From NCBI RefSeq assembly GCF_000368625.1, contig NZ_KB849577.1, positions 1-59,656 on the forward strand: 59,656 nt of DNA. Reading direction: 5' to 3'. Each line of letters opens with the position of its first letter. The stretch's first letter is position 1. The stretch comes from Acinetobacter schindleri CIP 107287 (GTDB lineage: Bacteria > Pseudomonadota > Gammaproteobacteria > Pseudomonadales > Moraxellaceae). The position numbers were made by a program, and so were the translations under genes. Below, one piece after another: positions 1 through 9,436 of this stretch. A model generated the notes under the pieces. That model was not told the origin of the DNA and searched no databases. It worked only from the letters and a program-made list of their open reading frames with translations.

Positions 1-283
1 TATCAAATAAAACCTAACTCAACCAATCTTAACTAAGTTACTGTTTTATCAGAAGTTTTAATCTTCATCACCGCCGATGGATGTGCATTCTACAGCATTT
101 CAGAGGGCTTGCAACACCTTTTTTAAAACATTTGAAACGTGTGTTTATTTTATAAACCACAATATTTATAAATATCTGTTTTATATATAAAAAATATTTA
201 AATAAAAATGTTCATTATTTTATTTGGAAATGATTAAAATGCTTAAATACATAATTTTTATAAGTTTTATTAAATTACAAAAG

Positions 284-313
284 CAAAAAGCAGGACTTCT
301 GCCCTGCTTTTTG
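284..313 (-). terminator. Terminator after oprC-like gene
   Basis: Inverted repeat CAAAAAGCAGG / CCTGCTTTTTG around an 8-nt loop, just past the stop of the minus-strand receptor gene, followed by a T-rich stretch in the minus-strand direction. The rest of bases 1-330 is AT-rich; I see no gene there. Confidence 0.75.
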
Positions 314-330
314 TACTTAATCTAATCAAA

Positions 331-2352
331 TTAGAACTTCATACTGATTCGTGCCCAGTAATTACGTCCAATATTATTAAATTGTTCATCAGTTGGTAAG
401 CCTGTACCAGATGCACCCATTTTATTTAAGTGTTCGGTATATGTACGATCCAATACATTATCGATGCCAACTGATAGATCAACACCCTCGGATAAATTAT
501 AAGTACCGTTTAAAGACAATGTACCGAAACCTGCACTCTTCTTGTTGTCGTAGCCAACAATATTACCCTCACGTTCGCTAATACGACTTTGACCATCAAC
601 AATGCGCCAGTAAGCACCCAAGGTATAACGATCTTGGATATAACGAAGATTAACGCGCCCCTCTAAAGGTGCAATTTGTGGCAACGGCGTATTATTGGTC
701 GTGTTTTCACCCCAAGCATACATTGCGCTCACATCGGCTTGAATGGCGTCAGTAAATTGATAACCAATACCTGCTTCTGCACCGGCAATGACAGCATCAA
801 CATTTTTAGAATCAGCTGCATTGATCCCATGTCCTGTTTTTTTGTCAGCATCATAATTAATTAAAATATAATCCTGAATTAGACCTGTATATGCAGACAC
901 CCAAGAGTTCAATGCACCATGATGATGTTGATAACCGAGATCAAGCTGTAAAGTTTTTTCATTTTTTAAGTCCTTAAAGGTCGATGGTGCTTGCCCGTTG
1001 AGGTCTGTTTTGAATAATTCCCAATAATCAGGTACACGTTCTACATAACCTAATCCTATATACGTTTTGCCGTCATCATGGTCAGGATGGGTATTTTCAA
1101 AACGAATAAAAGCACTCGGTAAGGTTTCTGTACGCTCAAGGCTACGTTTAACAGCATCAATGCTAACCTGATCGATACGCAGACCACTAACTAACTTATT
1201 ATCTCCACCCAAGTCATAGCTCAACTCACCAAAACCACCAATCGACTGAAACTCCATATCTGTCGTAACAGGTGAGTTCATCATTGGCATAGTCGAATGA
1301 TACATCCCCCCGGCATGTTTATTAAGTTGTGAATCCACCCCTGTTATAAGCTGGATGTTTTCCCATTCATTTGTTACCGCTAAGCGCCCATTTAAAGTAC
1401 GGCGTGTAACCGTCATTGCTTTATCGGGTTCAGCAACATCACGTAAACTAAAATTATCCATCACGTGGTCATTAAAATTGTAGTTGACCTGTGCTTCAAT
1501 TTTTTTGATTACATCTGTCACATTTTTCTTTTCTACACGTAGACCTAAGCTTTCACGGGCAAACTGTGAACCATCCATCATACGACCAGCATACACTGCT
1601 TCACCATCGGCCTTACCACCGGTCAGTTCTACCCAGGTGTTTTCATCGGGTGTCCAGCCTAAAGCCAGATCAGCATTCCAGCGTTCCCAGTCTGATGGCA
1701 CAGTATTGCCATTACCATCCTGATAGCTGTTGGCTACCGAGCGGTTGGTATTGAGACGAATATATTTCTGCTCATCACCTGCTGCAACTTCGACATTATG
1801 ATCAAGACGCCCGAAGGAACCCATCAAAATACTGGCCTGACCACGATAGTGATGATCTCCATCAAACTGTTCCGGGCTACGTTCAAAAATCACGGTAGCT
1901 GCTGAGCCGGTATTGGCATACTGAACCGTTTGTGGTCCTTTAATCACCGAAATACGGTCATAGCTTTCTGGCGAAATATAAGAGGTTGGTGAATCCATCC
2001 GGCTTGGGCAGGCACCTAGATTTTCTGTGCCATCGGTCAAGATTTTAATACGCGAACCGAACATACCGCGGAAAGTGACATCACCATTGGTACCAGCCCC
2101 ACTATTAACCGAGCTAAAGCCCACAATACTTTGCAGATAATCAGCACCATCACTGGCAGGAATGGGTTGAATCGGCTGTTTCGGATCTGCACGCACAATC
2201 AGACCATTAGCATCATTACCTGTAGCAGAAGTCACCACAATTGGAGCCATGGTCTGTACTGGCATGGTTTCATTTGCCAGCACCATTGAAGAATAACAAG
2301 CAACACAAATCGCAGCCACAAGTGGCTGTAAAGAAAATTTAGGCTGAGCCAT
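331..2352 (-). CDS. oprC: TonB-dependent copper receptor, OprC-like
   Basis: A 673-residue outer-membrane receptor with an N-terminal signal peptide, a plug domain (about residues 50-190) and a 22-strand-type barrel ending in an aromatic residue (…ARISMKF). The plug segments FRGMFGSRIKILTDG and GACPSRMDSPTSYISPE are characteristic of the OprC/NosA copper-receptor family. It would import copper, or a copper ligand, using TonB energy. It lies downstream of a His-rich DUF2946 protein on the same strand with a 71-bp gap, so the two are probably co-transcribed. The substrate is inferred from family membership; other siderophore receptors are less likely because of the GACPSRMD plug loop. Confidence 0.87.
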   Translation of the reverse strand: MAQPKFSLQPLVAAICVACYSSMVLANETMPVQTMAPIVVTSATGNDANGLIVRADPKQPIQPIPASDGADYLQSIVGFSSVNSGAGTNGDVTFRGMFGSRIKILTDGTENLGACPSRMDSPTSYISPESYDRISVIKGPQTVQYANTGSAATVIFERSPEQFDGDHHYRGQASILMGSFGRLDHNVEVAAGDEQKYIRLNTNRSVANSYQDGNGNTVPSDWERWNADLALGWTPDENTWVELTGGKADGEAVYAGRMMDGSQFARESLGLRVEKKNVTDVIKKIEAQVNYNFNDHVMDNFSLRDVAEPDKAMTVTRRTLNGRLAVTNEWENIQLITGVDSQLNKHAGGMYHSTMPMMNSPVTTDMEFQSIGGFGELSYDLGGDNKLVSGLRIDQVSIDAVKRSLERTETLPSAFIRFENTHPDHDDGKTYIGLGYVERVPDYWELFKTDLNGQAPSTFKDLKNEKTLQLDLGYQHHHGALNSWVSAYTGLIQDYILINYDADKKTGHGINAADSKNVDAVIAGAEAGIGYQFTDAIQADVSAMYAWGENTTNNTPLPQIAPLEGRVNLRYIQDRYTLGAYWRIVDGQSRISEREGNIVGYDNKKSAGFGTLSLNGTYNLSEGVDLSVGIDNVLDRTYTEHLNKMGASGTGLPTDEQFNNIGRNYWARISMKF

Positions 2353-2423
2353 TTCTATCTCACTGAATACATAAATTGAACACGGCCTAAGTCAATTAAG
2401 ACCCAGGCAAAAACAACGTGGAT

Positions 2424-2843
2424 TTATGCAAACAGTGGTGGTGCCCTGCCCTGTGGTAGCAGAAAGAGTTGTTGCAGAACAAACCAGACATGACTGAATG
2501 CTTGTTTAAATGCAATCAGTCGAACCTGGATTCGATCCAGTACTTCTTTTAGATCCAGTTCAGGTGGCAGAACCAGATTGCCGTAGACGGTACAGTACTG
2601 ACATTGATGATTGGCATCATGATGGTCATGGGCACCTTCTACAGACGCAGTCTGAATACTGTGGTCAGCATGATGAGAATGAGCAGCGTGATGCTCATGT
2701 GATAAAGGCAACAAAAGTGCACGCGTAATGGTTTCACAGACCGGAGCAACCTGATATTGCTTCGGCAGCAAAGGCTGCAGGAATACAGCGATCTGTAAAA
2801 ATACGGCTGCCAGAGAAAGTAGCAACCCGCCACGTGTCACCAT
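2424..2843 (-). CDS. DUF2946 family His-rich protein
   Basis: A 139-residue protein with one N-terminal hydrophobic helix (residues 6-26), a histidine-rich middle (HEHHAAHSHHADH, then HDHHDANH) and a CQYC motif near residue 82. This layout fits DUF2946, small membrane or periplasmic proteins often found beside TonB-type copper receptors. The histidines and the CxxC suggest metal binding, most plausibly copper given the neighbouring receptor, but no enzymatic role can be read from the sequence. It precedes the receptor gene on the same strand. Confidence 0.7.
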   Translation of the reverse strand: MVTRGGLLLSLAAVFLQIAVFLQPLLPKQYQVAPVCETITRALLLPLSHEHHAAHSHHADHSIQTASVEGAHDHHDANHQCQYCTVYGNLVLPPELDLKEVLDRIQVRLIAFKQAFSHVWFVLQQLFLLPQGRAPPLFA

Positions 2844-2935
2844 AGGAGAAGGGCAAATAAAAATTTGTCACCGTTAATTATAGCAAAGCCCAGTAAAAAC
2901 TGGGCAATAATCAATGCATGAATACGACAAAATAC

Positions 2936-3466
2936 TTAGCGTTTCACTGCAACTTTGGCTTTATCACGCTGACGTGCTGCCTTTTCAATTTTTTCACGGG
3001 CACGCTGGCGCTTCAAAGGTGATAAATAATCCACGAAAAGTTTACCATTTAAGTGGTCCATTTCATGCTGGATACACACAGCCAACAGGCCATCTGCCTC
3101 AACCTCAAATGCTTGACCTTCAAGATTAATTGCTTGAATTTTTACACGTGACGGACGCTCAACTTTATCGTATATTTGAGGTACTGATAGACAGCCCTCT
3201 TCGTATGGCTGTGTTTCTTCAGTCAATGGTGTAATTTTGGGGTTAATGAACACCATGGGTTGATCTTTATATTCAGACAGGTCCATCACAATCAGCTGAA
3301 TATGACGATCGACTTGTGTCGCGGCTAAACCGATGCCGGGCGCTTCATACATGGTTTCAAACATATCTGCAGCGAGCTGACGAATTTCATCAGTAACCTC
3401 TTCGACTGGTTGTGCAATGGTACGAAGACGGGGATCCGGGAAACTTAAAATAGGTAATAAGGCCAT
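2936..3466 (-). CDS. def: Peptide deformylase
   Basis: A 176-residue iron-dependent hydrolase that removes the formyl group from the N-terminal methionine of new proteins in the cytoplasm. All three family motifs are visible: GIGLAATQV (about residue 45), EGCLSVP (about 91, Cys metal ligand) and QHEMDHLNG (about 133, HExxH with two His ligands and the catalytic Glu). The basic C-terminal tail and the length are normal. The start is supported by TTGAGGA upstream. It is divergent from the LysM gene across a short gap, as is common in gamma-proteobacteria where def neighbours LysM-dprA-tsaC. Confidence 0.96.
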   Translation of the reverse strand: MALLPILSFPDPRLRTIAQPVEEVTDEIRQLAADMFETMYEAPGIGLAATQVDRHIQLIVMDLSEYKDQPMVFINPKITPLTEETQPYEEGCLSVPQIYDKVERPSRVKIQAINLEGQAFEVEADGLLAVCIQHEMDHLNGKLFVDYLSPLKRQRAREKIEKAARQRDKAKVAVKR

Positions 3467-3580
3467 ACTGCGTCCTCAATTATGCCATTGATCAAAAAAC
3501 CAAATGAAGGAATGCTTCATTAAAAAATTGTGTGTAAGATCGTTATTATAACGCAACTTACATACATAATTTTAGGAATT

Positions 3581-4741
3581 ATGATAATGAAAAAGGTTTT
3601 GAAGGGCATGCCATCTTTTAGTGCCTTGGGGATTAAAAATCAAATGCTCGCACTTGCAGTTTGTGTGGGTGTTGGTATGGGGACAATTTCAACTACACAT
3701 GCAGCACCAGCTCGTAATGTCAATCCACCAAGCCTGAAAGCATCAGCACCGAATGTCTATGTGGTAAAAAAAGGTGACACATTATGGGATATTTCCAAGC
3801 GTTTTCTTAAAAATCCGGTACGCTGGCCAGAAATCTGGGCAGGTAATAAGCATGTGAAAAATCCACACTGGATTTTTCCAGGTGACCGTCTGCTGATGTG
3901 CGATTACCAGGGCCGACCAATCATTGGTAAAGATGAAGGTGATGGCTGTACCGGTATCATCAATCGCTACCTTGGCACGAATAAGTTACAGCCTCAGGTA
4001 CGTATTGAATCGCTCAACAATACCATTCCTGTTATTCCTTTAGCCCATATCCAGCAATGGCTAGAGCGCTATACAATTATGGCAGCAGACTCTATTGAAG
4101 GCACTCCTTATATTCTGGGTACGGCTGATCAACGTGTACTGGCCGGTAAAGGTCAGAAAGTTTATGCACGTGGGAATGGCCTGGAAGTAGGTCAACGTTA
4201 TGCGGTATACCGCGAAGCTGAACCTTATATACTGACTGATGCCAATGGTAAAAAATACACCGCTGCCCTAGAACTGCAACAGGTTGCTTCTGGTATCGCA
4301 GTCCGCGGTGAAGGTGATATCACCACACTGGAACTGACCGATAGCTATAATGCTGAAGTCCGTCGTGGTGACCGGGTACTACCAGAATATGATCCAATGC
4401 TGCCTACCCTGTTCTATCCAGTAAATGCGGAAAACAACATTTCAGGTGGTCAGATCATTCGTGTATTGGGTTCAATTGGTACAGCTGCGCGTCATAGTGT
4501 TGTCACCATTGACCGCGGCATAGCACATGGTGTTCAGTCTGGTCATGTGTTTAGTGTGAATCAGCAAGGTGAAGTCGTGACTGATCCAAAAACCAAAGAA
4601 CGTGTACAGCTCCCGGGCGAACGTATTGGTAATGTCATGGTCTTCAAAACGTTTGATCAGTTCAGCTATGCCTATGTTCTAGACAGTGAATTGCCAATCA
4701 AAGTGGGCGCTACCATTCAGCCACCGCTGCTGGACGAATAA
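3581..4741 (+). CDS. LysM peptidoglycan-binding domain protein
   Basis: About 386 residues if translation starts at ATG 3581 (or ATG 3587), both preceded by AGGAATT; an upstream extension to 3530 lacks a ribosome site. There is an N-terminal signal or anchor segment, then a LysM domain with VVKKGDTLWDISKRF and WPEIWAGNKHVKNPHWIFPGD. The remainder is a beta-rich region like the YgaU-associated or FimV-like LysM proteins encoded next to dprA. It probably binds peptidoglycan in the periplasm. Its exact role is not known from the sequence. It runs in the same direction as dprA and tsaC. Confidence 0.85.
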   Translation: MIMKKVLKGMPSFSALGIKNQMLALAVCVGVGMGTISTTHAAPARNVNPPSLKASAPNVYVVKKGDTLWDISKRFLKNPVRWPEIWAGNKHVKNPHWIFPGDRLLMCDYQGRPIIGKDEGDGCTGIINRYLGTNKLQPQVRIESLNNTIPVIPLAHIQQWLERYTIMAADSIEGTPYILGTADQRVLAGKGQKVYARGNGLEVGQRYAVYREAEPYILTDANGKKYTAALELQQVASGIAVRGEGDITTLELTDSYNAEVRRGDRVLPEYDPMLPTLFYPVNAENNISGGQIIRVLGSIGTAARHSVVTIDRGIAHGVQSGHVFSVNQQGEVVTDPKTKERVQLPGERIGNVMVFKTFDQFSYAYVLDSELPIKVGATIQPPLLDE

Positions 4742-4754
4742 TTTACAAGAACTT

Positions 4755-4785
4755 TAAGATGATGCTGTGATTCAGCATCATCTTA
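4755..4785 (+). terminator. 13-bp perfect hairpin after LysM gene
   Basis: TAAGATGATGCTG and CAGCATCATCTTA pair perfectly around the loop TGATT, 14 nt after the LysM stop. No T-run follows, so it may act as a transcript-stabilising or weak termination hairpin before dprA. Confidence 0.5.
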
Positions 4786-4833
4786 ACCTCATTACTCATT
4801 ATAAGAATAAGAAGACGCAAGATAGGTCTCAAT

Positions 4834-5973
4834 ATGTTGAATTCGTTATCTACGACTCAACTGGACAACATTCGCTTATGGTATGTAGTCCAGCATTCCC
4901 TCACCAGTTTCTATCGCTTATCTGAATATTATGAAAATCTTGCTGATGCTGTTCAGCCGGATCAAGTCGAGACCTGGCTAAAACTAGGCGTTCATAAAAA
5001 TCATATCCAGCGGCTTCAGGATTTCAATTGCAAAGATTCCCAGCGCGAGTTTCAGTTTTGTCTGGAGCAGATCCAGAAAACTTGCGACTTTATTTTATTA
5101 CATAATGAAGCGGATTATCCGCAGCAACTGAGTCACTACACCGATAAACCGCCGATTTTATTTGGTCAGGGCAAGGCCGACAGTTTATTACAGGCACAAG
5201 TGGCAATTGTGGGCAGCCGCAAACCGAGCAATCACGGCCGTCAGATGGCTTATGATTTTGCGTATTACTTAAGTGAACAAGGTTTTTATATCAATAGTGG
5301 ACTGGCACAAGGCATTGATGAAGCGGCACATCGGGCAGCGCTGCAGCAGCATCGTACTATTGCAGTGATGGGCACGGGTCTGGATCAAACCTATCCGGCG
5401 ACAAATCAGCCATTAAAAGAACAGATCATTGCCCAAGGCGGCACGGTGATTACAGAATTTTTGCCCGGTACTCCACCTCTGCAACATCATTTTCCACGGC
5501 GTAACCGTATTGTCAGTGGACTGAGTCTGGGTGTTATTGTGGCTGAAGCTGCACTGAAAAGTGGCTCACTCATCACTGCTAAACTGGCTGCCGAACAAGG
5601 AAAAACCGTGTTTGCGATTCCTGGACATATCTACAGTGAAAACCACAAAGGCTGTCACCAGCTCATCCGCGAAGGTGCAATTCTGATTGATCATCCACAC
5701 CAGGTGGTTGAAGATCTGGCATTAGCCACCCAATGGCAGGCAGCTGAACAAATTTATAAAGCAGAAAATAGTGAAACCGAATTGATCGAGATTCCAGCAC
5801 ACCTGATTCCGCTCTACAACCAGCTCGACTGGATTGGACAAGGCCTAGATCAGATTAGCATTCAACTCAGCCAGGATGTTTCCACAATCACAGCACAGTT
5901 GATGGAACTGGAATTACTCGGTTTCAGTACACAGCAAGCCGGTATGTTTCTACGTTGTCGTACAGGCAAATAA
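4834..5973 (+). CDS. dprA: DNA-processing protein DprA
   Basis: A 379-residue DprA/Smf protein. It loads RecA on incoming single-stranded DNA during natural transformation. The Rossmann-like domain carries VAIVGSRKPSNHGR (about residue 127), GLAQGIDEAAHRAAL, VMGTGLDQTYPATN, FPRRNRIVSGLS and SGSLITAKLAAEQGKTVFAIPGH, all standard for the family. The C-terminal part is a winged-helix (DML1-like) segment. The length is normal. Its presence fits the natural competence of many Acinetobacter strains. It sits between the LysM gene and tsaC on the same strand. Confidence 0.95.
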   Translation: MLNSLSTTQLDNIRLWYVVQHSLTSFYRLSEYYENLADAVQPDQVETWLKLGVHKNHIQRLQDFNCKDSQREFQFCLEQIQKTCDFILLHNEADYPQQLSHYTDKPPILFGQGKADSLLQAQVAIVGSRKPSNHGRQMAYDFAYYLSEQGFYINSGLAQGIDEAAHRAALQQHRTIAVMGTGLDQTYPATNQPLKEQIIAQGGTVITEFLPGTPPLQHHFPRRNRIVSGLSLGVIVAEAALKSGSLITAKLAAEQGKTVFAIPGHIYSENHKGCHQLIREGAILIDHPHQVVEDLALATQWQAAEQIYKAENSETELIEIPAHLIPLYNQLDWIGQGLDQISIQLSQDVSTITAQLMELELLGFSTQQAGMFLRCRTGK

Positions 5974-6013
5974 GGTTCACAATAGCCCTTTGTTGTTTTT
6001 AAAAGGTATATAC

Positions 6014-6589
6014 ATGATCACCACCTCTGTTGCCGAAGCAGCGACATTCCTGAAACAAGGACAAGTCTTGGCATACCCTACAGAGGCTGTCTGGGGTTTG
6101 GGCTGTGACCCTCACAACGAACAGGCATTTCACCAGATTCTGCAACTGAAACAGCGTCCAATTGAAAAAGGTGTGATTCTTCTTGCTGGACATATTTCCC
6201 AAGTAGAACATTTACTAGAAGCACTGACACCAGAAATCCGCGAACGTATTATTGCTTCATGGACCAACCGCAGCGTATCCGAACGTGCCACCACCTGGCT
6301 ATTACCTGCCAGTGAAGATATTCCGGCCTGGATTAAAGGCAATCATCCTAAAGTTGCGGTACGTGTCACCACCCACCCTTTATGCATGGCTTTATGTCAG
6401 GCTTTTGGGGGCTATATCGTTTCGACCAGTGCCAATCCGGCAGGTCTAAATCCAGCACTTTCACTTCAGGATGCAAAACAGTACTTTAAAGAATCTGAGA
6501 GCCTGAACTACTTAAATGGCGATTTAGGACTGAGTCAGGAACCCAGCAAAATTATTGATGCTGTGACAGGTGAAGTGATCCGCGCTTAA
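6014..6589 (+). CDS. tsaC: L-threonylcarbamoyladenylate synthase TsaC (YrdC)
   Basis: 191 residues from ATG 6014, which has AAGG 8 nt upstream; an alternative start at 5990 adds eight residues without an obvious ribosome site. TsaC makes threonylcarbamoyl-AMP for the t6A37 modification of ANN-decoding tRNAs. Family features include AYPTEAVWGLGCDP, LKQRPIEKGVILLAG, KVAVRVTTHPL and VSTSANPAG (the ATP/threonine pocket). The length is that of the short TsaC form without the Sua5 C-terminal domain. It lies 40 nt after dprA, probably in one transcript. Its stop codon falls inside the loop of the terminator hairpin. Confidence 0.93.
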   Translation: MITTSVAEAATFLKQGQVLAYPTEAVWGLGCDPHNEQAFHQILQLKQRPIEKGVILLAGHISQVEHLLEALTPEIRERIIASWTNRSVSERATTWLLPASEDIPAWIKGNHPKVAVRVTTHPLCMALCQAFGGYIVSTSANPAGLNPALSLQDAKQYFKESESLNYLNGDLGLSQEPSKIIDAVTGEVIRA

Positions 6590-6606
6590 GCGCGGATTTA
6601 TTTTTT
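6578..6606 (+). terminator. Terminator overlapping the tsaC stop
   Basis: ATCCGCGC, loop TTAA, GCGCGGAT, then TTTATTTTTT. The UAA stop (6587-6589) is in the hairpin loop and stem junction, so termination signal and coding end are fused. Confidence 0.85.
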
Positions 6607-6638
6607 GGCTTTTTCAAATCCGACTAAAGTTTTAAGGT

Positions 6639-6761
6639 AAAAAAAAGCTCAGCCATATAGGGATGGCTGAGCATAAAAAAGGATGTGCAGAACACATCCA
6701 GAGGGTCTTAAAATCTCTGGAAGCTTGATAATTCAGGAAAATTTCTGAAGCATCAATCTCG
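6639..6761 (-). ncRNA. Candidate structured small RNA (minus strand)
   Basis: Read on the minus strand, about 123 nt fold into four consecutive hairpins: TTGAT/ATCAA (6725-6756) enclosing TTCAG/CTGAA, CCAGAG/CTCTGG (6698-6720), GGATGTG/CACATCC (6681-6699), and a perfect 10-bp stem GCTCAGCCAT/ATGGCTGAGC (6647-6672) followed by eight U. A promoter-like TTGTTA-N16-TAATAC lies directly upstream (6768-6795). No open reading frame of note covers it, and the DMT gene at 7027 runs the same way with its stop 266 nt upstream. I do not recognise it as tmRNA, RNase P, 6S or SRP RNA. Confidence 0.6.
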
Positions 6762-6767
6762 ATGGGC

Positions 6768-6795
6768 GTATTATGTGAGAAAGTATGCCTAACAA
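6768..6795 (-). promoter_or_regulatory. Candidate promoter for the small RNA
   Basis: On the minus strand TTGTTA (6790-6795) and TAATAC (6768-6773) are 16 nt apart, which would start transcription near 6761, at the base of the first hairpin. Confidence 0.4.
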
Positions 6796-7026
6796 CAAAT
6801 ACAATAAAAGTTATTATTAATATATTTTATATATTATTATTTTAGAATATTTGATCAAAATTCAAAATATCCCGCTATTTTTTCTCCAGTTTTAAACCGA
6901 AGTCCAATTTAAACCATTTATTTTTACATTTAATTTTTATAGATTTACCGGCTATTTCAATTAAATGAACATAATTGTTTGATTATTTTTCAATCAAAAT
7001 ATCATTTTATAAAATAGAACTCTTAT

Positions 7027-7938
7027 TTATGCCCTCTGCTTGGGTGTGTATTGTGCGAGGAAAATACCCACCAGAATCACCAGACCACCTATGGTGTGAT
7101 AAACCGTCCAGGACTCGCCTAGCCAAACATAGGCGATCAGCGCAGTAAACACAGGCATCAGGTTCATAAAAATACTGCTACGATTTGGCCCAAGCACCTG
7201 CACCGCCATCATCCATAGAAATGGCGCAGCAATCGATGGAAAAATCCCGGCATAAATAATACTTCCAGCATTATTGATATTGATGGCATCTAAACCTGTC
7301 CATAGAATCATCGGGATGTGCAGCAAAACACCAAAACAGATCTGAATATACAGACTCTGGATTAAGGGAATCTGTATCTGCCATTTTTTCAGGAAAATTC
7401 CATAGCAGGCATAGAAAAATACCGCGATCAGCATCAGTACATCACCGATATAGGTATTACCAAAATTCAGCAAATTCCCCCACTGTCCCTGTGCCATGAC
7501 ATATATCAGACCACAGATCGACAAGAGACTGCCAATTACTGCTGTCACCGCAGGACGAATATGCAGAACAAAGATGCCGACAATGATGGTAAAGACCGGA
7601 ATGAAGGCATTGATCAGGCCCATATTGGTCGCAGTAGTATAATGTGCCGAGGTATAAGCCAGACCTTGATACAACACCATTCCCAAGGCACTAAGTAAAG
7701 CCAGTTTACCCAGATAAGGTCGAATACTGCACCAGGAACGCATCACCTGCGGTAAAACAAACGGCGTCAGGATTAGTAAAGCCAGAATCCAGCGATAAAA
7801 ACTGATACTTACTGGTGAAATGTAGTCAGCCACATAGCGATTCACGGTCATGTTCAATGACCAGATCAGTACTGCTGCCAATGGCAGTAAAAATGCCCAC
7901 CACACTACCTTGTGTTGCTGTGTCATATACTCATCCAT
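7027..7938 (-). CDS. DMT-family (EamA) transporter
   Basis: A 303-residue membrane protein with ten predicted hydrophobic helices in two homologous EamA halves. PVSISFYRWILALLIL lies in the first half and LGPNRSSIFMNLMPVFTALIAYVWLGE in the second, both typical of drug/metabolite exporters of the RhaT/YdcZ type. The substrate cannot be told. Translation may begin at 7938 or at ATG 7926, where GGATGAG could serve as a ribosome site. It stands alone. The 430-bp gap beyond its stop holds the candidate small RNA and AT-rich sequence. Confidence 0.85.
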   Translation of the reverse strand: MDEYMTQQHKVVWWAFLLPLAAVLIWSLNMTVNRYVADYISPVSISFYRWILALLILTPFVLPQVMRSWCSIRPYLGKLALLSALGMVLYQGLAYTSAHYTTATNMGLINAFIPVFTIIVGIFVLHIRPAVTAVIGSLLSICGLIYVMAQGQWGNLLNFGNTYIGDVLMLIAVFFYACYGIFLKKWQIQIPLIQSLYIQICFGVLLHIPMILWTGLDAININNAGSIIYAGIFPSIAAPFLWMMAVQVLGPNRSSIFMNLMPVFTALIAYVWLGESWTVYHTIGGLVILVGIFLAQYTPKQRA

Positions 7939-8149
7939 AAAGTGTAGGGTTCAGCATTGTCTGAAAGTCCAAGCCAGCAGCTTTCAATTCAACGCCGTTA
8001 TTGTGTAGCGCAAGCATAATTGATTTTTCACATTAAATTAATGCATGGATTTAAATTTACCCGACTGCCCTACATGTTTTTACTTGTACTCAGCCAGAAT
8101 ACCCGTTACAACATTCGACAGGATAAACACATCAAAAACAGGATTTCAT

Positions 8150-8695
8150 ATGAGTACTTCAGTCTACGACATTCCAGTATTAAGCATTCAGGGTGCAGAA
8201 TTCACTCTCAACCAGTATCAGGGTAAAGTTTTGCTCATCGTCAATGTGGCATCTAAATGTGGCCTGACTCCACAATATGAAGGCTTGCAAAAGCTGTATA
8301 ACGAGAAAAAAGCCGAAGGTCTAGAGATTCTAGGTTTCCCATCAAATGATTTCCTGGCACAGGAGCCAGGCAGCGAGAAGGAAATCCAGGAATTCTGTTC
8401 AGTAAATTATCAGGTCGATTTCCCGCTATTTGCCAAGATCCCGGTTGTTGGAGAAGCTAAACATCCTTTATATGCTGCTTTAACCCAAGCGATTCCTGAA
8501 CGTACCGGTGAAGGCCCATGGTGGAAAGATCTGGTTGATTACGGCCTGACTCCAAACCAGCCACCTGAAGTGCTATGGAATTTTGAAAAATTCCTGGTCA
8601 ATAAAAATGGAGAAGTAGTGGCTCGTTTTGCACCGGATATTACCGCAGATGATCCACGTATCATCAATGCAATTAATGCCGAATTGGCTAAGTAA
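8150..8695 (+). CDS. Glutathione peroxidase (Cys type)
   Basis: 181 residues from ATG 8150; longer upstream extensions (to 8045) are unlike the family N terminus. It reduces hydroperoxides with thiols in the cytoplasm. The peroxidatic cysteine is in VASKCGLTPQYEGL (about residue 38). The Gln/Asn/Trp partners lie in GFPSNDFLAQEPGS and WNFEKFLV. This is a BtuE/Gpx-like protein with cysteine in place of selenocysteine. A good terminator follows. It is a monocistronic unit, divergent from the DMT permease. Confidence 0.93.
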   Translation: MSTSVYDIPVLSIQGAEFTLNQYQGKVLLIVNVASKCGLTPQYEGLQKLYNEKKAEGLEILGFPSNDFLAQEPGSEKEIQEFCSVNYQVDFPLFAKIPVVGEAKHPLYAALTQAIPERTGEGPWWKDLVDYGLTPNQPPEVLWNFEKFLVNKNGEVVARFAPDITADDPRIINAINAELAK

Positions 8696-8711
8696 TTTGC
8701 AATAGTAATAT

Positions 8712-8747
8712 AAGCATCTCCCACAGCTAGAGATGCTTATATTTTTT
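8712..8747 (+). terminator. Terminator after glutathione peroxidase
   Basis: AAGCATCTC / GAGATGCTT stem with a 9-nt loop, followed by ATATTTTTT. Confidence 0.85.
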
Positions 8748-8908
8748 AATTAAAAAAAGATATGTATATTAATAAAATCATTCAATTTACTTCTTCTATT
8801 TTCCTTCTAGATTTTAATATTTACACTACACTCTCTTCAATTTCAAACACCTCTGCCAGCCTATCATGAGCTCATACACAAACACACCGCCATAATGAAA
8901 GGTAAAGT

Positions 8909-9289
8909 ATGAAAACGCTGGTTAAAGCAATTGTTTTATCGATCTCAACTGCACTGGTTGCTATTCCTGCCATGGCTGCGCCTCAGGATCACCATCAATA
9001 TAGCAAGTCGCATGCTCAACAACAGCATCATGCTCCTCAGCACCATCAACAAAACAAACACCCAGCTCAACAGCATAAACAGGGTTATAAAAAAGTTGAT
9101 CCATCACGTGATTGGCGAGTAGGTCAAAAAGTTCCGAGCCAATACCAAAGCAAAATCTATAAAGTGGATCACAGCAAATATAAACGACTCAACAAGCCAG
9201 GTAGAAATCAGCAATGGATTAAAGTGAATGGCGACTATATTCTGATGAATAGCGTTAACGATAAGGTCATTAAAATTATCGCAGCTTAA
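8909..9289 (+). CDS. RcnB-family periplasmic protein
   Basis: A 126-residue secreted protein: signal peptide with an Ala-rich end (IPAMAAPQ), then a His/Gln-rich low-complexity stretch (residues 27-58, many HQQ and QHH), then a folded C-terminal domain. That domain contains DWRVGQKVPSQY and QWIKVNGDYILMN, the pattern of RcnB (YohN) proteins. E. coli RcnB modulates nickel/cobalt efflux in the periplasm. Whether this one handles Ni/Co is inference; the histidines fit metal binding. It is a single gene closed by its own terminator. Confidence 0.75.
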   Translation: MKTLVKAIVLSISTALVAIPAMAAPQDHHQYSKSHAQQQHHAPQHHQQNKHPAQQHKQGYKKVDPSRDWRVGQKVPSQYQSKIYKVDHSKYKRLNKPGRNQQWIKVNGDYILMNSVNDKVIKIIAA

Positions 9290-9307
9290 ACCCTGCTCTC
9301 CTCGGTG

Positions 9308-9334
9308 AAAAAAGAGCGCTTTGGGGCTCTTTTT
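9308..9334 (+). terminator. Terminator after RcnB-like gene
   Basis: AAAAGAGC (9310-9317) pairs with GCTCTTTT (9326-9333), ending in a T-run. Confidence 0.8.
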
Positions 9335-9436
9335 ATACTTAAATATCTATAGCGAGGCCTTTTTTGTTATTCATTTGCAACTCTCCGTATTTTCTACAAA
9401 TTTCATCCCTATATTAATGCCTGTAAGCAGTAAATA

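Noticed and set aside
8045..8149. N-terminal extension of glutathione peroxidase
   Set aside because: The family normally starts near MSTSVYD, and the extension has no ribosome site.
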